64,000 bases of DNA, from assembly GCA_965247735.1 (NCBI GenBank), contig CBDFHN010000001.1, positions 682,001-746,000 of the forward strand, read 5' to 3'. The DNA comes from JAOXRU01 sp965247735. GTDB taxonomy: Bacteria > Bacteroidota > Bacteroidia > Flavobacteriales > Flavobacteriaceae. The position numbers were made by a program, and so were the translations under genes. Of this stretch, positions 24,241-33,685 are shown piece by piece. A model generated the notes under the pieces. It saw only the letters and a list, made by a program, of their open reading frames with translations, was not told the origin of the DNA and did no database searches. The stretch's first letter is position 1, and every line of letters begins with the position of its first letter.

Positions 24241-25383
24241 TTGATATTAATTACACTTCTTAATATTGCAATATTCCAGGGGATAATTTTAGGGATAATT
24301 ATTTTGAAATCTCCTATTTTCAAGAGTAATGCAAATAAGTACTTAGCCTATGCAATTTTTTCGCTTTCAATATCTCTACTAGATTTTGTTCTTGATGATA
24401 CGGGAATCTATAATAGCATTCCATTGTTACTTTTTGTGGAGATTATAGATTCTAGCGTTTTTTTTCCTGTTTTTATTTTTTTGTATGTTGTTCATCAGAT
24501 AGACCATCCTATTAAAAACTCTAAAAAGAAGACATGGTTATTTGCCCTCTGTATATATATGTTGATTTATAATGCTATTGGTTTAGATATAATTACCGAT
24601 TCATTTCAAATTCCATATGCATATCAGATTGCAATATTTATTATTGAACTCATAGGAACCTTTATAATTTTTTTCTTTATTCCTGGTATTTTAATTTTCA
24701 CTTATACTTTTATTAAGTTTTCTAATAACAACCAAGAAAAAAGATGGCTTACTCATTTATGGCTTATGGTTTTTGTACTACTTAGTTCTTGGATTTTGGC
24801 TATATTTTCTGGTATTTTTTTTAATTATGATTTTACCTTTATTATAAAAATCCTTACCGTAATTGTTGCTTTTTTAATACAATGGATAAGCTACTTTGGT
24901 ATTTTTAAATTTAGACTAGCCAAAGATCAGGAAGGAATTAGAGCATTAATAGCTAAGCGAAAGAATAATAGTACTAAACAGGTTGATATAGATAATAAAT
25001 TACCGCAAATAAATGATGCAAAAAAAATAGAATCCTTTACTAAGGAAAACTTTTATTTCATGAAATTGGAAAACCTTTGTATTGATGATCATATTTATAG
25101 AGATAGTGCATTAGACAGGGATAAGGTTGCAGTAATGCTTGGCATTAGTACTGGTTATGTTTCTCAGCTTGTAAATACAGTTACGGGAAATAATTTTGCT
25201 ACTTATATTAATCACTACCGTGTTGTAGCGGTAAAAAATATTATCTTAAATTCTGAGTTTGATAATTATAGTCTTTTGGCAATTGGTTTGGAATGTGGTT
25301 TTTCTTCAAAGTCAACTTTTTATAATGCTTTTAAAAAAATTACAGACACTACACCAAATGAGTTTAGAAAGAAGTATAAATAA
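24241..25383 (+). CDS. AraC-family regulator with an N-terminal membrane domain
   Basis: 380 aa, probably from a TTG at 24241; no ATG in frame precedes the first membrane segment and the N-terminus ITLLNIAIFQGIILGIIIL is what such proteins start with. About seven hydrophobic segments fill residues 1-225. After a short charged linker comes an AraC HTH_18 domain (about 275-380): DRDKVAVMLGISTGYVSQLV (first HTH), then SLLAIGLECGFSSKSTFYNAF and TPNEFRKKYK (second HTH). It should sense a signal in the membrane and control nearby or distant genes. Confidence 0.85.
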   Translation: MILITLLNIAIFQGIILGIIILKSPIFKSNANKYLAYAIFSLSISLLDFVLDDTGIYNSIPLLLFVEIIDSSVFFPVFIFLYVVHQIDHPIKNSKKKTWLFALCIYMLIYNAIGLDIITDSFQIPYAYQIAIFIIELIGTFIIFFFIPGILIFTYTFIKFSNNNQEKRWLTHLWLMVFVLLSSWILAIFSGIFFNYDFTFIIKILTVIVAFLIQWISYFGIFKFRLAKDQEGIRALIAKRKNNSTKQVDIDNKLPQINDAKKIESFTKENFYFMKLENLCIDDHIYRDSALDRDKVAVMLGISTGYVSQLVNTVTGNNFATYINHYRVVAVKNIILNSEFDNYSLLAIGLECGFSSKSTFYNAFKKITDTTPNEFRKKYK

Positions 25384-25438
25384 GTACGGATTTATTAAAT
25401 TTTAAGGTATTGAAACCTTAGATGTACTTACTCCACAT

Positions 25439-25552
25439 ATGTTTGCCATCAAAAATAATTTAAGACACTATCTAATAACTATAATTTGTTTTTTTGTATT
25501 GCGGTTACAAAAGGACAAAATGATGATCAATTGCATAGCTATCAATAGCTGA
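25439..25552 (+). pseudogene. Truncated and frameshifted signal-peptide fragment
   Basis: ATG 25439 opens MFAIKNNLRHYLITIICF, a signal-peptide-like start. In frame it ends after 37 codons. A one-base shift within the T-run at ~25490 gives FFCIAVTKGQNDDQLHSYQ, a better signal-peptide end (TKGQ), then a stop. It looks like the start of a lost gene, perhaps a TPR-type sensor; that is a guess. The rest of 25384-25652 shows nothing. Confidence 0.25.
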
Positions 25553-25652
25553 TGATGGGCTTAGTTCTAGAGTTTATATCTTTAGATTATACATTGAAGA
25601 ATTGTAAACTTGATGTGGTCTTATAAATGAAAAACAATAAAAAAAGTTTAGA

Positions 25653-26717
25653 ATGAATAAAGTATACTTAATAGTAGCATCCTTGGTTTTAATTGCTAGT
25701 TGTAAATCTAAAGAAAGAAAAAATGATAGTAATTCTAATAAAATTACTTTTGAAGTAAATGAAGGAACAGAGTTTTTATTAATGGCTTTTAACTTGGCTG
25801 TAGAAGAAGAAATGACTGATGAATACAAACCTTGTCAAACACCTTATGTAAAACGTTTAAATGCTTGTTTTAAAGACTACAAAGAGCATCCGTTTTTAAA
25901 ATATATTTTTGATGATGTAAATTCGGGAACTGATTTTTCAAGTATTGGTTTAGTTATAACAAATTATGAAACAATGGAACTAAACCCTGATATTGATATA
26001 GCGATAATAAAAAGGAAGATTTATACAAATGATGTCAATAAGTTTAGAAAGTTAGCATCTGATTTTTATAAAGTAACTAAATTCAATTCATTTTTTAAAC
26101 AGAATAAAGCGTATTATACAAAAGCCAATTCAAAAATTAAAATCCAAGTTGAAGTAGAAAAATTATTAGGAAAAATACAAGAGTTCTATCAGGATAATAG
26201 AAGTGGTTTGGAATTAAAAGTATTTGTAGAATTAGCAAATAATAGTGAGAGCCAAGCGGTAGATTTTTATGATAATTATAATCAGAATATTAGAGCTATT
26301 ACATTGGGTAATTTTTGTGATTTGAGTTCAAAAAGTAAGCAACGAAACGAGATATTAGATTTAGAAAATTATCAAGGAGTACTTTGCCACGAAATATCAC
26401 ATTTATACACAACCAGTTTTTTTCTTGACAAATATATTGGAGATCTAAAAGACTTTGGTGCTTTGTTTGATGAAGAATTAACAGAAATACAAATTAAGGA
26501 TAGGGTAGATCATATGATTATTAGACCATTGCAAGCGGTGCTAACAAGAATAATTTTTAATGATTTAGCTGGTAGTAATTTTTACGAAAAAGAATCTAAA
26601 GGTATTGAAAAAGAGGTGTATTTACTTTTATCAACATATAAACCAAATGGAAATAAACCATTTGAAGGTTATTACAAAAAAGCTATTGAAATAATAAGAA
26701 GTAGTGGGAAGCAATAA
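25653..26717 (+). CDS. DUF4932-like lipoprotein, putative zinc metallopeptidase
   Basis: 354 aa. Lipobox LIASC (Cys17) and a KSKERK tail. The C-terminal half has GVLCHEISHLYT with HEISH at 246-250, a zincin HExxH active site, followed by acidic residues (DEELTEIQIKDRVDHMI, ~273-290) that could give the third ligand. The N-terminal region (FLLMAFNLAVEEEM, KRLNACFKDYKEHPFLK) matches the usual lead of DUF4932 proteins, secreted Bacteroidetes proteins with HExSH. It may cleave peptides at the cell surface. No experimental role known. Confidence 0.65.
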   Translation: MNKVYLIVASLVLIASCKSKERKNDSNSNKITFEVNEGTEFLLMAFNLAVEEEMTDEYKPCQTPYVKRLNACFKDYKEHPFLKYIFDDVNSGTDFSSIGLVITNYETMELNPDIDIAIIKRKIYTNDVNKFRKLASDFYKVTKFNSFFKQNKAYYTKANSKIKIQVEVEKLLGKIQEFYQDNRSGLELKVFVELANNSESQAVDFYDNYNQNIRAITLGNFCDLSSKSKQRNEILDLENYQGVLCHEISHLYTTSFFLDKYIGDLKDFGALFDEELTEIQIKDRVDHMIIRPLQAVLTRIIFNDLAGSNFYEKESKGIEKEVYLLLSTYKPNGNKPFEGYYKKAIEIIRSSGKQ

Positions 26718-26740
26718 CTACCCCAAATTAGGTAAAATAA

Positions 26741-26766
26741 TAACAAATGCTGGTGCTTAATTGTTA
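26741..26766. repeat. Small palindrome TAACAA...TTGTTA after a stop codon
   Basis: TAACAA (26741-26746) and TTGTTA (26761-26766) enclose 14 bp and lie 24 bp after the stop at 26717. It has the same position relative to a gene end as the other palindromes here, but the arms are only 6 bp and could be chance. Confidence 0.3.
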
Positions 26767-26818
26767 GCGTACTATTTTTAACCCTTTACTCGTCATTCCC
26801 GAACCCTTAAACAAGATT

Positions 26819-27973
26819 ATGAAGAAAATACTTATCGTATTAATTTTAATTGTATCTAAAACGCTGTTTTCCCAAGAAACATTAGTGGAAACATTTGAAT
26901 CTAAAATATTAAACGAAAAAAGAACTATTAGAATTCATATTCCAAAATCTTTTGACAAAACAGATCGTTTTCCTTTAATTTTGGCTCTAGATGGTGAATA
27001 TATGTTTTACAATTTGGTTGGAAATTCTGAATTGTTACTTGCAACCGAAAAAATACCTGAAACGGTAATAGTAGGCATAGATCAAAACTATAAAGATGAT
27101 ACAAAAAAATATGCTAGATGGGAAGATTGTAATTACGATTCTAAAAATGGAAAACTACAGGGTAAAGGAATTAAATTCAAGCAATTTATTGACAAAGAAT
27201 TAATTCCGTATCTAACTAATAAATATAAGGTTGGGAAATATAAAGTATTAGCAGGACATTCTTATACAGCTAGCTATGTTAATTTTTTTCTTTTTGATAA
27301 TTCTGTTTTCGATTCTTTTATATTATTGAGTCCTTATATTTCCGAAAGTGTTTCTCAAAATATTAGTGCTAAGTTATCTGGTAACAATCAGTTTTTATCA
27401 TATTATATAAGTACAAGTGAATATGATTTAAGTGGTCATTTAAAAACAATTAAAAAACTTGATAGCATAGTAACCAAAAAAAATACTGATCCAAAGACTC
27501 AATATACGTTCAATAATTTTAAAGGCGAAACACATTATTCCTTAATCAATAGAAGTTTTCCTTTAGCCTTAAAAGCAATATTTAAAGAGTATCCAATAAT
27601 AACGGACAAAGAAATTGAATTAGAAAAAGATTTGCTTGCCTTTCTGAAAAATAAATACAGAAAAATAAAAGAACAATATGGAATAAGCCTGGCAATAAGA
27701 GAAGATGATTTGGATGCGATATATTGGACTACTGAAGAAAGAGAAGAGTGGGAATCGCTTAAAAATATAGGACAGTTTAGTATTGATATTTATCCTGAAT
27801 ATGCTGATGGTTATTTTATGCTTTCTGCAGTTGCAGAGCAAAATAAAAACTATAAAAAGGCCTTGAAGTTATATGAGAAAGGTTATTCAAAACTTAGGGA
27901 TGACGTTTTAAATAAAAATGATTTTTATAGGGAAATAGAACGATTAAAAAAGATAATAGTTACTGAAAAATAA
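26819..27973 (+). CDS. Secreted alpha/beta hydrolase (esterase D-type) with C-terminal TPR-like region
   Basis: 384 aa. Signal peptide (LIVLILIVSKTLFSQ). The body matches Esterase (PF00756): RTIRIHIPKSFDK, FPLILALDGEYMFYN, and the elbow AGHSYTASY with nucleophile Ser148, with a late His in GETHYSLINRS (~245). The last 60 residues (PEYADGYFMLSAVAEQNKNY and KKALKLYEKGYSKL) form a TPR-like helix pair. Such proteins hydrolyse carbohydrate or siderophore esters; the actual substrate is unknown. Four bases after the stop is GCCTAAC. Confidence 0.78.
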   Translation: MKKILIVLILIVSKTLFSQETLVETFESKILNEKRTIRIHIPKSFDKTDRFPLILALDGEYMFYNLVGNSELLLATEKIPETVIVGIDQNYKDDTKKYARWEDCNYDSKNGKLQGKGIKFKQFIDKELIPYLTNKYKVGKYKVLAGHSYTASYVNFFLFDNSVFDSFILLSPYISESVSQNISAKLSGNNQFLSYYISTSEYDLSGHLKTIKKLDSIVTKKNTDPKTQYTFNNFKGETHYSLINRSFPLALKAIFKEYPIITDKEIELEKDLLAFLKNKYRKIKEQYGISLAIREDDLDAIYWTTEEREEWESLKNIGQFSIDIYPEYADGYFMLSAVAEQNKNYKKALKLYEKGYSKLRDDVLNKNDFYREIERLKKIIVTEK

Positions 27974-28076
27974 TAACGCCTAACAAAATAGTGCTATAGT
28001 CCAGTGCTCCTTGTTTTTTGATTTCTGTTTGTAAATTTAGTTATTCTATATTTGCATTTAAAAATAGATTTTCTGA

Positions 28077-28607
28077 ATGCAAATATTAAAAACCCATTAT
28101 CATCCTGAGGTACATAAAATAGAAGATAAAACTATTTTTACACGGCTATCTACTAGAGCTATAACTATTAAGGGTAATTCCATTTTATTACTTTATACAG
28201 AAAGATATGAGGACTATAGTCTTCCTGGCGGAGGTTTAGATTTGGGTGAAGATAAGGTTCAAGGAATGATGCGCGAGCTTAGTGAAGAAACTGGTGCGAA
28301 AGATATTAAAAACATAAAGCCATTTGGTGCTTACGAAGAGTATAGACCATGGTATAAGCCAGATTATGACATTCAGCATATGATTTCTTATTGTTATACA
28401 TGCGATATCAGTAGAGAGCTTGGAAAGACAAATTTGGAATCTTATGAAGCAAATAATGGTATGAAAGCTATGTGGGTTAATATTGATGAAGCCATTAATC
28501 ATAATAAAAAAACAATTGCTACAAGTGATAAAAAAGGAATGTCTATTGAACGTGAAACTTTTTTATTAGAGCTTATAGCAGAAAAATGTAATATTAGAAA
28601 TACTTAA
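28077..28607 (+). CDS. NUDIX hydrolase
   Basis: 176 aa. The complete Nudix box is seen as GGLDLGE, seven residues, then RELSEETGA (about residues 47-70), fitting Gx5Ex7REUxEExGU; the glutamates bind the catalytic metals. It should hydrolyse a nucleoside diphosphate linked to X, product unknown. The N-terminal extension (HYHPEVHKIEDKTIFTRLST) precedes the first strand. TATATTTG at 28047-28054, 23 bp before the ATG, is a plausible -7 box. Monocistronic. Confidence 0.9.
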   Translation: MQILKTHYHPEVHKIEDKTIFTRLSTRAITIKGNSILLLYTERYEDYSLPGGGLDLGEDKVQGMMRELSEETGAKDIKNIKPFGAYEEYRPWYKPDYDIQHMISYCYTCDISRELGKTNLESYEANNGMKAMWVNIDEAINHNKKTIATSDKKGMSIERETFLLELIAEKCNIRNT

Positions 28608-28788
28608 GTAGTATTAGAGCCTAATCTTTTAAAGAAGACCGCTAATTTGATAATATGACCGCAAAAGAATAGTAAAACTGTAAATTTAACCAAATGTTAA
28701 ACCGAAAAGTAAGTATGTCTTTAATTCCTTACTATTTTTACAGTACTGTTGTAGTACAGATTAACAAATACACTAATTGCAAATAACC

Positions 28789-29478
28789 ATGATTTCAAAT
28801 AAAAATACTTCGAGAATTGCTGGTATATTAATTATTACTGGAATTATTGCAGGTATTTTAAGCATTGTTCCTTCTGTAGAGAGTGAAAATTTCTTGGAAG
28901 AGGTCTATCCAAATAAAAATCAAGTGTTAACCGGAGCAATATTCCAATTCTTTTTAGTTCCAATATATATTGGTTTTTCACTTGTACTGTACCAAATATT
29001 AAGAAGTTATAGCAAAACACTTGCTATTGGTTTTGTAGGATTTAGAATTATGGCTGGAGTATTTCAGTTAATAGGAATAATAGTACTTCCAATCTGTGTT
29101 TTTTTAAGCCAAAACTACTTAGCCCAAGCAACACCAGAATTGGTGTTTTATGAAACAATAGGAGGAATGTTGCAGTTGTTTCGAGATTTGACTAATCATT
29201 TGGGAGTAATATTAGCAACTGGATTGGGAAATTTACTTTTATACTATATATTTTATAAAGGAAAGTATATACCAGTATGGCTTTCATTATGGGGAGTAAT
29301 TGGTAATACACTAATTATGCTAGCTAGTTTTTTAATCTTATTTCAGTTAATTGAAGTTGTTTCCATTGCATATGGAATTATGACGATTCCACTTGTATTG
29401 CAAGAAGTGGTATTGGCTATTTGGTTACTTATAAAAGGATTAAAATTACCTGTTAGAGCTCAAATGGTGAATAATTAA
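28789..29478 (+). CDS. DUF4386-family membrane protein
   Basis: 229 aa from ATG 28789 (MISNKNTSRIAGILII); an earlier TTG adds four poor residues. Six hydrophobic segments. The start KNTSRIAGILIITGIIAGIL, the middle FLVPIYIGFSLVLY and the PVWLSLWGVIG segment are the DUF4386 pattern. The function of this family is unknown. An AraC gene 123 bp downstream on the same strand may control it. Confidence 0.8.
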   Translation: MISNKNTSRIAGILIITGIIAGILSIVPSVESENFLEEVYPNKNQVLTGAIFQFFLVPIYIGFSLVLYQILRSYSKTLAIGFVGFRIMAGVFQLIGIIVLPICVFLSQNYLAQATPELVFYETIGGMLQLFRDLTNHLGVILATGLGNLLLYYIFYKGKYIPVWLSLWGVIGNTLIMLASFLILFQLIEVVSIAYGIMTIPLVLQEVVLAIWLLIKGLKLPVRAQMVNN

Positions 29479-29601
29479 AGACAAAACAATGGTTAGCGTT
29501 AATGATAGCTTTTGGTATTTAGTTCCCTAGTTAGAAAGTTTAGTTAACTTTACCCATACAAATCATAATTGAGGTATTGGTAACAATAGCACGTTCTGCA
29601 A

Positions 29602-30465
29602 ATGAAATCTATTCCAGTAAGACATATAGGTAATAGTCAAAAAGAACCAAATTTATTGGGTGATTTTACCATAAAAAACCTTAAAGAATTACTTGGTGGA
29701 AAGGATATGGTTCATGAACTTCATAGACATGATTTCTATTTTATTTTAGTATTAAAAAAAGGATATGGCAATCATGAAATAGATTTTATTAATCATGAAA
29801 TTTCTGATCATTCAGTTTTTATTATTCGTCCAGGTCAAGTTCATAAACTAGAATTAAGAAGAGATAGTATAGGTTTTATGGTTCAGTTTAATTCTGAATT
29901 CTATTATGCAATTGAAAAAGAACCAACTGTTTTTTTGCAAAAAGTAAGTACTAAAAACGTTTACCAGTTAGAAGAATATGAGTTTACAAAACTGAATTTG
30001 CTATTAGTATCAATTTTTAATGAATACCAAGATAAAGCTGAAGATTATAAAGAAGTAATAAAATCTAACCTTCGAATTTTCTTTATAAACTTGATAAGGT
30101 TATGGAATAATACTAACGAAATATCAGATAAAAAAGATATTTATGATCAGGAACGTCTTGAGGAATTTTTAGAACTCTTAGAGAATAATATTTTAAGTAA
30201 AAAACAAGTTTCACAATATGCAAACATGCTTAATCTATCTAATTATCAATTAAATGCAATAACAAAACAAACTCTAGGAAAAACCGCTTCAGAGCTTATA
30301 AACGAACAAATTACATTAGAATCAAAAAGGTATCTCTTAGGGACATCCAATCAAATAAACCAAATAGCATATCATTTGGGATATGAAGATGTTTCGTATT
30401 TTATTAGATTTTTTAAAAAACATACAGGATTTTCACCAGAAGCATTTAGAAAAAATCTTAAATAA
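29602..30465 (+). CDS. AraC-family transcriptional regulator (cupin + HTH)
   Basis: 287 aa. The N-terminal cupin (about 20-130) has MVHELHRHDFYFILVLKKG and HSVFIIRPGQVHKLEL, the typical sensor barrel. The C-terminal HTH_18 (about 185-287) has QVSQYANMLNLSNYQLNAIT and NQINQIAYHLGYEDVSYF with GFSPEAFRK. It is probably a small-ligand-responsive regulator. It shares direction with DUF4386 and the methyltransferase downstream but both gaps exceed 120 bp. Confidence 0.88.
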   Translation: MKSIPVRHIGNSQKEPNLLGDFTIKNLKELLGGKDMVHELHRHDFYFILVLKKGYGNHEIDFINHEISDHSVFIIRPGQVHKLELRRDSIGFMVQFNSEFYYAIEKEPTVFLQKVSTKNVYQLEEYEFTKLNLLLVSIFNEYQDKAEDYKEVIKSNLRIFFINLIRLWNNTNEISDKKDIYDQERLEEFLELLENNILSKKQVSQYANMLNLSNYQLNAITKQTLGKTASELINEQITLESKRYLLGTSNQINQIAYHLGYEDVSYFIRFFKKHTGFSPEAFRKNLK

Positions 30466-30654
30466 GACCTGTTCTACTTTACTCTTATCTTAGTATTCAA
30501 GTATTTAATAAAAACTATTTATCGAATTTAGAGGTGTACTAAAAAGCGAATCTATTTTTATTAAAAATTGGTATTAGTCCAATGCAACTTCAATTTTGTC
30601 CTACCATAAAAACTCAATATAGCTATAGTTTTACACTATATAAATCGAGTAATT

Positions 30655-31284
30655 ATGAAAAAAGAGTTAGAATATAAGGAATTTTGGAACGAAAGATATC
30701 AAAATTCTAGTTTTGCCTATGGTAAAGAACCCAATCTGTTTTTTAAAGAGCAATTACAAAAATTAAAAACAGGCTCCATTTTATTACCTGCAGATGGAGA
30801 AGGTCGTAATGGGGTGTTTGCTGCTAAAGTAGGTTGGAATGTTACTGCAACTGATTTAAGTATTGAAGGGAAAAGTAAAGCTGAAAAATTAGCAGAAGAA
30901 TTTGAAGTTTCTCTAAAATATGTGGTAGGCGATTTGCAAGACTTGGAATTCCCCAAAGAATCATTCGATGCCATAGCTTTGATCTATGCCCATTTCTCTT
31001 CTCAAAAAATTTCTGCCATTCATCAAAAATTAATAACGCTTCTTAAATCGGGCGGTGTCATAGTATTTGAAGCTTTTAGTAAAAAAAATATAGATTTTCA
31101 AAAAGTAAATGCAAAGGTTGGTGGGCCAAAAGATTTGGATATGTTGTTTTCTATTGAACAAATACAGAAAGATTTCCCAGGTTTTGAAGTTCAGATATTG
31201 GAAGAAAGAGAAGTACAGTTAAATGAAGGTCTATTTCACAATGGAACAGGAAGTGTAATTCGATTTGTTGGCAAGAAAAGATAG
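30655..31284 (+). CDS. Class I SAM-dependent methyltransferase (TehB/thiopurine-type)
   Basis: 209 aa. FWNERYQNSSFAYGKEPN at the start is the TehB / thiopurine-methyltransferase-like lead; SILLPADGEGRNGVFAAKVG is motif I (about 40-60), with ATDLSIEG (~66-73) ending strand 2 and the DAIALIYAHF strand 4 (~104). Acts on a small molecule or metalloid; target unknown. It is the last plus-strand gene of the accessory run. The next 200 bp are non-coding. Confidence 0.85.
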   Translation: MKKELEYKEFWNERYQNSSFAYGKEPNLFFKEQLQKLKTGSILLPADGEGRNGVFAAKVGWNVTATDLSIEGKSKAEKLAEEFEVSLKYVVGDLQDLEFPKESFDAIALIYAHFSSQKISAIHQKLITLLKSGGVIVFEAFSKKNIDFQKVNAKVGGPKDLDMLFSIEQIQKDFPGFEVQILEEREVQLNEGLFHNGTGSVIRFVGKKR

Positions 31285-31488
31285 TTTTAATAATGATAAA
31301 AATAGCTTTCTGATCTTCTCATCTATATAACTTAAATTGTAAAACATCATAACAGGATTGTGAAAAAGATGACAAACTATAATGTGTTTTAATTCAAGAA
31401 ACCTTTTGGTTTTGATATAAAAATACGGATCTAAAAAGATATTGTTACAAAGGAAAAGGAATCTTACTAGTTATGATTTTTTTATAGG

Positions 31489-32019
31489 CTAATAGTTACC
31501 CCAAATATCTGCTACTTCCTTTTTAACATAGGCTAGGGCAGCAGCTGTAGGTAGTTGCTTATCCATCATTTCGGTAAGGATGCCTTCTCTAAGTTTATCT
31601 GCGCTATCTATTTTTTCGCCCATTGCAACCTTTCTTATAATTTGAATATTAATATTTTTAGATGTTTTAATAATATTCCAACATTCATCGCTCATATAAA
31701 TTTGTTGAGATACATTGTGTTCCAACTCATTTTCTATGGTTCTGATTAATAAGTTTTCATAATCGTTTTTATCTGCCGATAAAGGATTCATACGTACTAC
31801 AAGGTTAGTGATAGAAATACGCTCTAAAAACAAGGCCATACGTTCAAAAGCTTGTAACCTTATTGGTAAAGCATTTGATTGTGATTCTTTGTGTAACAAA
31901 AAACGTCTTCTTCCATCTTCGTTTTTAATATGTAAACTAAAAAAATAGAAGGCAACCAATCCTGTTATTATTGCTGGAATAAAAAATGCAAATAATTCCA
32001 ATATTCTTTCTCCGCTCAT
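31489..32019 (-). CDS. Single-pass membrane protein, conserved flavobacterial type
   Basis: 176 aa with one N-terminal membrane segment (LELFAFFIPAIITGLVAFYF, about 7-26), then a charged helix (KNEDGRRRFLLHKESQS) and a soluble helical domain (ENELEHNVSQQIYMSDECW, ~97-115). The pattern is that of a conserved Flavobacteriaceae protein of unknown role. It starts 70 bp downstream of the FMN-glutamate-synthase-like gene's stop codon, on the same strand. Confidence 0.6.
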   Translation of the reverse strand: MSGERILELFAFFIPAIITGLVAFYFFSLHIKNEDGRRRFLLHKESQSNALPIRLQAFERMALFLERISITNLVVRMNPLSADKNDYENLLIRTIENELEHNVSQQIYMSDECWNIIKTSKNINIQIIRKVAMGEKIDSADKLREGILTEMMDKQLPTAAALAYVKKEVADIWGNY

Positions 32020-32091
32020 CTTATGCTATATTTAATATGATATTGTAATAACGCTAATATTTTTAATCTAGCATATAAAATGCTCTTTTTT

Positions 32092-33651
32092 TTATGCTGT
32101 AGCAATTAGTTCTTTGCCGCCTAGGTGTTTACAGTTCTTTAAATTTTCCATGTTGATAAAACTTACCTTTGCTTTTTCATAATCATAAGTTTTGTTTAAT
32201 TCTTTGGAGAGGTTATGGTCATCTACATTAATATCTACATCACTCATTGTAAATTCACATGGATGTTCATAACCAGCTGCATGCGTAATTTCAATAAATT
32301 CTTTTCTAAAAGATTTAAAATACTGTGCCAGACGTTCAGATTTTAATGGAACATCAATACCATTTTGCAACCATTTACTTTGGGTAGCAATACCACTTGG
32401 ACATCTATTGGTATGGCATATTTGTGCCTGAATACATCCAATACTCATCATGGCTTCTCTAGCTACATTAATACAATCGGCACCCATAGCAAATGCCATT
32501 GCTGCTTTTGCTGGAAAGCCAAGTTTTCCACTTGCTACAAATACTATTCTATCAGTAATTTTTCGTTTTAAAAATACTTTATACAAATCGCTAAAGCCAT
32601 ATACCCAAGGTAACGATACATGATCTGCAAAACTTGGTGGTGCAGCTCCAGTACCACCTTCACCACCATCTACGGTAATAAAATCTGGACCTTTACCTGT
32701 ATTAACCATTAAATCTGCCAACTCTTCCCATTGGTCTAGTTTTCCAATTGCCGCTTTTATCCCTACTGGTAATCCTGTGGCTTCCGCTATTTGTTCTACA
32801 AAAGTTAACAGTTCGGAAACATTAGAAAAAGCAGAATGATTAGGAGGGGAAAGTACATCTTTGCCCAATTCTACACCTCTAATTCCTGCAATTTCTTTAG
32901 TTATTTTTGCTCCTGGTAGCACACCTCCTTTTCCTGGTTTTGCTCCTTGTGATAATTTTACTTCTATGGCTTTTATAAACGGATTATCAGCAACCAATTG
33001 TATTAGTTTTTCCATAGAAAAGTTACCGTTTTCATCACGAACACCAAAATATCCTGTTCCAAAATGAAAAACAACGTCTCCACCATTACTATGGTAAGTA
33101 GAGAGTCCCCCTTCTCCAGTATTATGATAGGCTCCTGCAATCTTTACACCTTTGTTTAGGGATTCCACAGCTTTTGCAGATAAAGAGCCAAAACTCATTG
33201 CAGATACATTAATTATTGATGCCGGTCTATATGGTTTCAATCTATTGTTATAAGCTCCCATAACCTTTGCGCATGGTAAAAATGTTTTATCTATTGTGTT
33301 TGGGTGGTTTTCAGGGACTTTATAAGGCATCATTGCATTATTGATAAATATATGATGATGCGCATAGATATCTCTATCGGTACCAAAACCTTCGTAGTTA
33401 TTTTCTTTTTTAGCAGAGGCATAGATCCAGCCTCTTTCAATTCTATTAAAAGGAAGCTCTTCTCTATTATTGGCTACAAAATACTGACGCATTTCTGGGC
33501 CTATACTTTCAAAAAGGTAGCGAATATGTCCAACAATAGGAAAGTTGTGACTAATGGTATGTTTTTTTTGTATAATATCTCGAAGTATTAGTATTCCAAG
33601 ACCTATAATAATCCATATCCACCAGTTAATTTGTTCAATAAAATTTAGCAT
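32092..33651 (-). CDS. FMN-binding glutamate-synthase-like protein with one N-terminal membrane helix
   Basis: 519 aa. One membrane helix (~8-25), then the FMN-binding Glu_synthase (PF01645) domain: GGEGGTGAAPP is the FMN phosphate loop, and CIQAQICHTNRCPSGIATQ carries the three cysteines in the C-x5-C-x4-C spacing of the iron-sulfur cluster of glutamate synthase. It lacks the glutaminase domain, so like other stand-alone members it probably is not a full glutamate synthase. It is 34 bp from the M20 gene upstream, same strand. Confidence 0.85.
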   Translation of the reverse strand: MLNFIEQINWWIWIIIGLGILILRDIIQKKHTISHNFPIVGHIRYLFESIGPEMRQYFVANNREELPFNRIERGWIYASAKKENNYEGFGTDRDIYAHHHIFINNAMMPYKVPENHPNTIDKTFLPCAKVMGAYNNRLKPYRPASIINVSAMSFGSLSAKAVESLNKGVKIAGAYHNTGEGGLSTYHSNGGDVVFHFGTGYFGVRDENGNFSMEKLIQLVADNPFIKAIEVKLSQGAKPGKGGVLPGAKITKEIAGIRGVELGKDVLSPPNHSAFSNVSELLTFVEQIAEATGLPVGIKAAIGKLDQWEELADLMVNTGKGPDFITVDGGEGGTGAAPPSFADHVSLPWVYGFSDLYKVFLKRKITDRIVFVASGKLGFPAKAAMAFAMGADCINVAREAMMSIGCIQAQICHTNRCPSGIATQSKWLQNGIDVPLKSERLAQYFKSFRKEFIEITHAAGYEHPCEFTMSDVDINVDDHNLSKELNKTYDYEKAKVSFINMENLKNCKHLGGKELIATA

Positions 33652-33685
33652 GTAATCGTAATCTATTTGTAAAATGAATAAAGTT

